Source: Scatocola faecipullorum
GTDB lineage: Bacteria; Pseudomonadota; Alphaproteobacteria; RF32; CAG-239
Assembly: GCA_018714685.1 (NCBI GenBank)
Contig: DVNC01000021.1
Coordinates: forward strand, 1 to 64,000
Length of the DNA stretch: 64,000 nt
Direction: 5' to 3'
Positions 59,433 through 64,000 of the stretch are shown one piece after another. The notes beneath the pieces were generated by a model. That model saw only the letters and a list, made by a program, of their open reading frames with translations. It made no database searches and was not told the DNA's origin. The position numbers and the translations under genes were made by a program. Each line of letters begins with the position of its first letter. The stretch's first letter is position 1.

Positions 59433-60162
59433 TTGAGCGTTTGCGGGCGTTGATGAGGTTCGGTGCCGGCGGCAGAATAAGAAAGACGGCACGGTCATCG
59501 GATTTGTGCGCGTGTTTGTGCATATTAAACGTGTCGGCAACAATCTGCTCCACGTCAAGATTATATTTGCGGTTAAAATAATCGCGCAGGTTAAACGCCT
59601 TGTCTTCGTAAGACAGGTTTTTGATGTGATAGAACTGTTTGTTCTTGTCCAGTCGCTGGCGGATGCTGAGAATTTCTTTGCCGCGGGAGAACAGGTCGGC
59701 CAGCTGAATCAGGCGGTCATAATCGTTGTAGCGGACTTTTTTGAGAAAACCGCGGGCAAAGGCAAAAGATTTTTCATCATAAGTGGGGAAGTCTTCGGCT
59801 TTAATGTCCGGGTCGATAAAATTATGGGTAATGCAAATCGGCGCGGCATCGGGAAAACCGATTTTACGCAGGTAATTGTAGCCTTCAATACTGTGCGGAA
59901 CTTTGGTGACGGTTTCGTCTTTAATTCGTCCAATGTCGTGCAGAAGCCCGAGAACATAAGCAATGTCGGGGTTGAGCTTTCCGGTTTGGCGGGCGATGTT
60001 CTCGGCAATTTTGGCAACGTTAAACACATGGATTCCGTGTTCAAAGATAATCCGCTGGTTGGAACCGTGGTAAATCCGTTCCTGCAAATAGCCGTTGGCA
60101 ATCCTGACCGCGGTAATGCGCGAAGGCAGGTAAGCCTTTTCATAGTTGTTTACTGCTGACAT
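59425..60162 (-). CDS. HD-domain putative phosphohydrolase, copy 3 of 3
   Basis: 245 residues, related to the two HD proteins at 24.4-25.7 kb. HD motif: FEHGIHVFNVAKIAENI, LGLLHDIGRIKDE, VPHSIEGYNYLRKIGF and ICITHNF. The shared block is VRYNDYDRLIQLADLFSRG, and AFNLRDYFNRKYNLDVEQI corresponds to the C-terminal part of the others. It has about 35 additional N-terminal residues and a distinct C-terminal tail (HKHAHKSDDRAVFLILPPAP). Substrate unknown. It is inserted between murU and addB on the opposite strand. Confidence 0.8.
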   Translation of the reverse strand: MSAVNNYEKAYLPSRITAVRIANGYLQERIYHGSNQRIIFEHGIHVFNVAKIAENIARQTGKLNPDIAYVLGLLHDIGRIKDETVTKVPHSIEGYNYLRKIGFPDAAPICITHNFIDPDIKAEDFPTYDEKSFAFARGFLKKVRYNDYDRLIQLADLFSRGKEILSIRQRLDKNKQFYHIKNLSYEDKAFNLRDYFNRKYNLDVEQIVADTFNMHKHAHKSDDRAVFLILPPAPNLINARKRSII

Positions 60163-60300
60163 GTCTTTCCGTATTTTGATGATTTTTGTCTTTCATAACA
60201 TTTTTCGGCCGAGAAGACAACCCCTAAAAACGTTTCTGCTAACAAATAAAAGGGTGAGGTTTTTGTTGACTATTAAACTGGCTGTTTTAAACTCTCAGCC

Positions 60301-63180
60301 ATGACTGATAAAATTTACAATATTCCGGCGGGTTGTGCCTTTGCCGAAGTTCTGGCCGGGCATTTTCTGAGAGAGTACCACGGCCGGGAACTGGAGCTGA
60401 CGGATGTTCTTTTTCTGCTGCCGAACCGCCGGGCGGTTAAGGCGCTGAAAGACGCTTTTGTGCGTTTGCAAGGGCTGGCGCCGACACTGCTGCCGCAGAT
60501 GCTGCCTATCGGCGACGTGGAAGAAGACGAGCTGTTTCTGACCGGATTTGACCAGTCTTCCGCTTTGGCAACGCTGGCACCGGCTATCAGCCGGGCGGAG
60601 AGGCTGTTGCTGTTCACCAAAATCATTATGGCCAAACCGATAGAGTACGGTATTGAAAAACTGGCGGCGAATCAGGCCTGCTATCTGGCGCAGGAACTGG
60701 CTAATCTGATTGATACGGTTCACAATCAGGGCCTTTCGTTTGACCGGCTGACAGATTTGGTGCCGGAAGAATATGCCGTTCATTGGCAGGAAACGCTCAA
60801 ATTTTTGCAGATTATTACCGAATATTGGCCGCAGATTTTGGCCGAACGGCAATTGATTGACGCCAGTGACCGTCGTAACCGTCTGCTGCGGGCGCAGATT
60901 GATTTGTGGCGGCAGAATCCGCCGGTCAAACGAATTGTCGCAGCCGGAACGACGGCTGCCTTTCCGCTGATGAAAGAACTGGTTAAAACGGTGCTTAGTC
61001 TGGAAAAAGGAGAGCTTTATCTGGCGGGAATCGACAAGTTTCTGGAAGACGAGGCCTGGGAAAAAATTGATGAGACGCATCCGCAGCACGAATTGAAAGA
61101 ACTGTTGGATTATCTGACAGTTCGACGGGAAGATATTCCCGATTTGCAGGCACCGGAAAATTTCGGCCGGGAAGTTTTAATCAGCGAGGTTATGCGTCCG
61201 GCGGCCACTACCGAAAAATGGCGGGATATTGCCGGTAAGAAAATCAGGCATGAGGCGGCGGACGGTATAACGCTGGTTAACTGTGCCGATATGCGGGAGG
61301 AAGCTCTGACCATTGCTCTGTTGCTGCGAGAGGCGGTTGAAACGCCGGAAAAAACGGCGGCATTGGTTACCGGGGACAGAAATCTGGCGCGGCGGGTGGC
61401 TGCCGAATTGGAACGCTGGAACCTGAAAGTGGATGATTCTGCCGGTAAGCCGCTGGCCTTGACACCGCTGGGCATTTTTCTGCGGCTGACGGTTCAGGCT
61501 TGTGAAGAAGAGTTTCGTCCGGTTGCTTTTCTGAGTTTGCTCAAACATCCGCTGACCTGTTTGGGAGAAGACGGGTTTCTGGTGCGCAAAGCGGCCCGCG
61601 AGTATGAAAAGAAAGTTTTGCGCAGCGGCAAAGAGGATGAAACCCTGACCGCTTTTGTCCTGCGGTTTAAAGAGGCCATGCGTGATTTGGCGGAAGCTTT
61701 GCGGCAGCCGGCGGTTGATTTTAAGAATTTATTGGCGCTGCATATTAAAACGGCGGAAGTTTTGGCTGCGGTTCCGGGGAAAGACGGAGCTCAGGTTTTG
61801 TGGAAAGGCGATGCCGGAGAAGCAGCTGCCGCTTTTATTGCCGATTTGTATGCCGAAGCCGGCGTTTTGGGAGAGATCAGCGGTGGTGAATATCGCGGTT
61901 TGCTGGAGGCATTGATGGCCGGGGTAACGGTTCGTCCGAAATACGGCACCCATCCGCGCCTGAGCATTTTGGGGCCGATAGAAGCCCGTCTGGTGCATTT
62001 TGACCGGGTTATTATCGGCGAAGTGAATGAAAATATCTGGCCGCAGGCCGTAACGGCCGATCCCTGGATGTCGCGGCCGATGAAGCGGGAGTTCGGTTTT
62101 CCTCTGCCGGAGCGGACGGTCGGGGTCGGGGCTTATGATTTCAGTCAGCTGCTGGCGAATGAAGAGGTTTATCTGACCCGGGCGGAAAGAGTGGCGGGGA
62201 CGCCGATGGTCAAGTCCCGCTGGTGGATGCGTTTGGAAACGGTTCTGAAGGCGCTGAATATTCCGATTGAAAATTTGGAAGATGTTGTTTTTCGCAGCTG
62301 GGCGAGATTTCTTGACCGCAGCGAGACGTTTACCCGTTTGCTGCCGCCGGCGCCGAAACCTCCGGTGAGCGCCCGGCCGCGGGAGTTGTCGGCCAGTGCG
62401 GTGGAATACTGGATGCGTGACCCGTATATTATTTTTGCCAAATACATTTTGCGGCTGAAAAAGCTGGACGATTTGGAACAAGAAGTTACCTTTGCCGATT
62501 ACGGTACGATTATCCATGCGGTTTTAGAGCAGTTTAACCGCAAATATAACCGTCAGTTTCCGCCAAATGCCAAGGAAGAACTGCTGGCTTTGGGACGGGC
62601 TTATTTTGCGGAAAACGAAATTGCCGCCGAAACCAGAGCTTTCTGGTGGCCTCATTTTGAAAAGACGGTTGACTGGCTGGTTACGGCGGAAAACGATTAT
62701 CGTCCGTCGGTCCGTGAAGTGCATAACGAGGTTCAGGGGCGTTTCCGTTTTGAAGCGCCGGCCGGTCCTTTTACCATTACGGCCAAAGCCGACCGGGTAG
62801 ATGAAACTGCCGACGGGCGGATTAATATCATTGATTATAAAACCGGAGAAGCTCGCAGTCCGAAAGAAGTGCGCGCCGGTTATGCGCCGCAGTTGCCGAT
62901 AGAAGCTTTGATTGCCCGGGAAGGCGGTTTTGACGGTATTCCGGCGAAAGAGGTTGCCGCCCTGATTTATTGGCAGCTCGGGCGCAAAGAAACGCGGTTG
63001 GACGAAGAGGTGGACGATATTTTGAACACCAATTTGAAAAATCTGCGGGAGCTGGCGACATTATTTGATTTTCCCGATACCGCCTATATCAGTAAGCCCA
63101 ATCCGCGTTATGCGCCGAAATATTCGGATTATGAACAGTTGGCGAGGGTAAAGGAGTGGTCCGTTGTTGAGGAAGAATAG
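60301..63180 (+). CDS. addB: Double-strand break repair protein AddB
   Basis: Subunit of the AddAB helicase-nuclease that resects broken ends, 959 residues, usual for the alphaproteobacterial form. The N-terminus DVLFLLPNRRAVKALKDAF belongs to the inactive helicase-like half (degenerate Walker A). The C-terminal RecB-type nuclease (about 700-930) shows FADYGTIIHAVLEQF, FTITAKADRVDE (Asp) and INIIDYKTGEARSP with the D-x(n)-E/D-x-K type YKTG motif. No Cys set for an Fe-S cluster is evident. addA follows. Confidence 0.94.
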   Translation: MTDKIYNIPAGCAFAEVLAGHFLREYHGRELELTDVLFLLPNRRAVKALKDAFVRLQGLAPTLLPQMLPIGDVEEDELFLTGFDQSSALATLAPAISRAERLLLFTKIIMAKPIEYGIEKLAANQACYLAQELANLIDTVHNQGLSFDRLTDLVPEEYAVHWQETLKFLQIITEYWPQILAERQLIDASDRRNRLLRAQIDLWRQNPPVKRIVAAGTTAAFPLMKELVKTVLSLEKGELYLAGIDKFLEDEAWEKIDETHPQHELKELLDYLTVRREDIPDLQAPENFGREVLISEVMRPAATTEKWRDIAGKKIRHEAADGITLVNCADMREEALTIALLLREAVETPEKTAALVTGDRNLARRVAAELERWNLKVDDSAGKPLALTPLGIFLRLTVQACEEEFRPVAFLSLLKHPLTCLGEDGFLVRKAAREYEKKVLRSGKEDETLTAFVLRFKEAMRDLAEALRQPAVDFKNLLALHIKTAEVLAAVPGKDGAQVLWKGDAGEAAAAFIADLYAEAGVLGEISGGEYRGLLEALMAGVTVRPKYGTHPRLSILGPIEARLVHFDRVIIGEVNENIWPQAVTADPWMSRPMKREFGFPLPERTVGVGAYDFSQLLANEEVYLTRAERVAGTPMVKSRWWMRLETVLKALNIPIENLEDVVFRSWARFLDRSETFTRLLPPAPKPPVSARPRELSASAVEYWMRDPYIIFAKYILRLKKLDDLEQEVTFADYGTIIHAVLEQFNRKYNRQFPPNAKEELLALGRAYFAENEIAAETRAFWWPHFEKTVDWLVTAENDYRPSVREVHNEVQGRFRFEAPAGPFTITAKADRVDETADGRINIIDYKTGEARSPKEVRAGYAPQLPIEALIAREGGFDGIPAKEVAALIYWQLGRKETRLDEEVDDILNTNLKNLRELATLFDFPDTAYISKPNPRYAPKYSDYEQLARVKEWSVVEEE

Positions 63181-63288
63181 TTTTATTGAAGACCCGGAGA
63201 CATTATCCGGTGCTCAAATGCTCACATACTGCTATGTCCGCTCCGCTTCTGTGCTCCGTGTGGTTTCACTTCAATTTCAGGAGTTGTT

Positions 63289-64000
63289 ATGATGAACGGC
63301 GAAGATATTTCCGCGGCACGAAAAGAGCGGGGAAAATTAGCGACCGCGCAGCAGCGGCGGGCGGCGAATCCGCTTAAATCCGTCTGGGTGGAAGCATCGG
63401 CGGGAACCGGCAAAACCAAGGTGTTGTCTGACAGGGTTCTGCGGTTGCTGCTGAGCGGCGTAGCGCCGTCAAAAATTCTTTGTTTGACCTATACCAAAGC
63501 GGCGGCGGTGGAAATGAGCTCACGCATTGCCGGGCGGCTCAGCCGCTGGGCAGTTGCTGATGACGAAACACTTCATAAAGAGCTTTCAGCATTGTTGGGA
63601 AATCTGCCGGACAGCCGGGAAGCATATATAAAACTGGAAGCGACGGCAAGGCAGTTGTTTGCAGTTTTGCTGGATACGCCGGGAGGAATGAAAATTCAGA
63701 CCATACACAGTTTTTGTCAGGAAATTTTAAAAAGATTTCCTTTAGAGGCAAGAATTTCGCCGTATTTTGAGGTGATGGACGACCGCACGGCTTCCGAGGC
63801 TTTGGCAGATATTCAGAAAAAACTGTTGCAAAAAATTGAAGATGAACCGGAGAGTGCAGTCGGGCAGGCTTTGGCTTTTCTGACCCGGCAGGTGAGCGAA
63901 TTCAAATTTCCCCAGATTATGGAGACAATTGCCGCTAACCGGAACAAAATCAGCAAACTTTTATCGGCGTATCCCGACGAGTTGGCTCTGCGGGCTGCCT
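63289..64000 (+). CDS. addA: Double-strand break repair helicase AddA (3' end outside window)
   Basis: The first ~237 residues of the UvrD-like helicase subunit are visible. Walker A is VEASAGTGKTKVLSDRVLRL; motif Ia is ILCLTYTKAAAVEMSSRI; IQTIHSFCQEILKRFPLEA is the motif typical of AddA/RecB. AGGAG lies five bases before the first of two ATGs (63289 and 63292). The 108 bases after addB hold no gene or terminator I can recognise, so cotranscription is likely. The gene runs off the window end. Confidence 0.93.
   Translation, partial: MMNGEDISAARKERGKLATAQQRRAANPLKSVWVEASAGTGKTKVLSDRVLRLLLSGVAPSKILCLTYTKAAAVEMSSRIAGRLSRWAVADDETLHKELSALLGNLPDSREAYIKLEATARQLFAVLLDTPGGMKIQTIHSFCQEILKRFPLEARISPYFEVMDDRTASEALADIQKKLLQKIEDEPESAVGQALAFLTRQVSEFKFPQIMETIAANRNKISKLLSAYPDELALRAA

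Noticed and set aside
63181..63288. Short frame between addB and addA
   Set aside because: No ribosome site or coding character; the AddA reading frame starts cleanly at 63289.
1..64000. tRNA, rRNA, CRISPR arrays, insertion sequences or prophage
   Set aside because: None seen: no tRNA T-arm/acceptor patterns, no regularly spaced repeats with spacers, and no transposase or phage structural motifs.

Overview
The window looks like an alphaproteobacterial chromosome. It holds several gene orders typical of that class: gpmI-envC-ctpA-polysaccharide deacetylase-rppH, ffs-dnaX-ebfC-recR, lppC/rsmI-yraN, mnmE-mnmG-rsmG-parA-parB with rho, coaE-dnaQ, lptF-lptD-surA-rsmA, aroK/xerD, fabG-fabD and murU-addB-addA. 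Base composition is moderate. Several conserved blocks lack expected members (hemE and maf/aroE at the origin, hemC/hemD next to tsaD, lptG, pdxA, amgK). That suggests a streamlined, possibly host-associated lineage, but this is inference; no rRNA or other marker here fixes the genus.

Layout: 1-1.2 kb, end of a cysteine-rich surface protein. 1.3-9.4 kb, rightward envelope genes: PBP1A, then gpmI-envC-ctpA-deacetylase-rppH. 9.5-12.3 kb, leftward ffs-dnaX-ebfC-recR. 12.4-15.8 kb, lppC opposite rsmI-yraN and a PEBP gene. 15.8-21.5 kb, leftward cvpA, radA, mlaFE, hprK, tsaE and a membrane SNase-like protein. 21.8-32.2 kb, leftward parB, parA, rsmG, two HD-domain genes, mnmG, mnmE and rho, with two perfect parS sites. 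32.2-32.7 kb, a probable chromosomal replication origin. 32.7-38.9 kb, coaE-dnaQ, a histidine-phosphatase-like gene, nth-tsaD, a Mic60-like gene and an ADP-dependent sugar kinase. 39-43 kb, aroK, xerD, an XRE regulator and two unknown proteins. 43-48.3 kb, LPS-transport and outer-membrane biogenesis genes. 48.4-49.95 kb, a small AT-rich island. 50-64 kb, fabG-fabD, ftsK, grpE, a glycogen-synthase-like gene, rph, rdgB, murU, a third HD gene and addB-addA (addA cut by the window end).

The main biology is origin-centred. The 510 bp between rho and coaE carry three exact DnaA boxes, further near-matches and three exact TTAA-N7-TTAA boxes of the type bound by CtrA in Caulobacter. The parABS partition system lies 6-8 kb to the left. 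Across that same segment (23.9-29.0 kb) I found eight same-strand copies of a 14-bp word, TTTAAATACRGTGT (six exact, two with one mismatch). They lie in four unrelated genes, in two reading frames, and in one intergenic gap. I know no described element matching it, and it is my best candidate for something new. Other points are an ADP-dependent sugar kinase of a mainly archaeal/animal family, a run of nine A in dnaX with stops immediately in both alternative frames, three related HD-domain proteins, and an SNase-like domain whose catalytic arginines are replaced.
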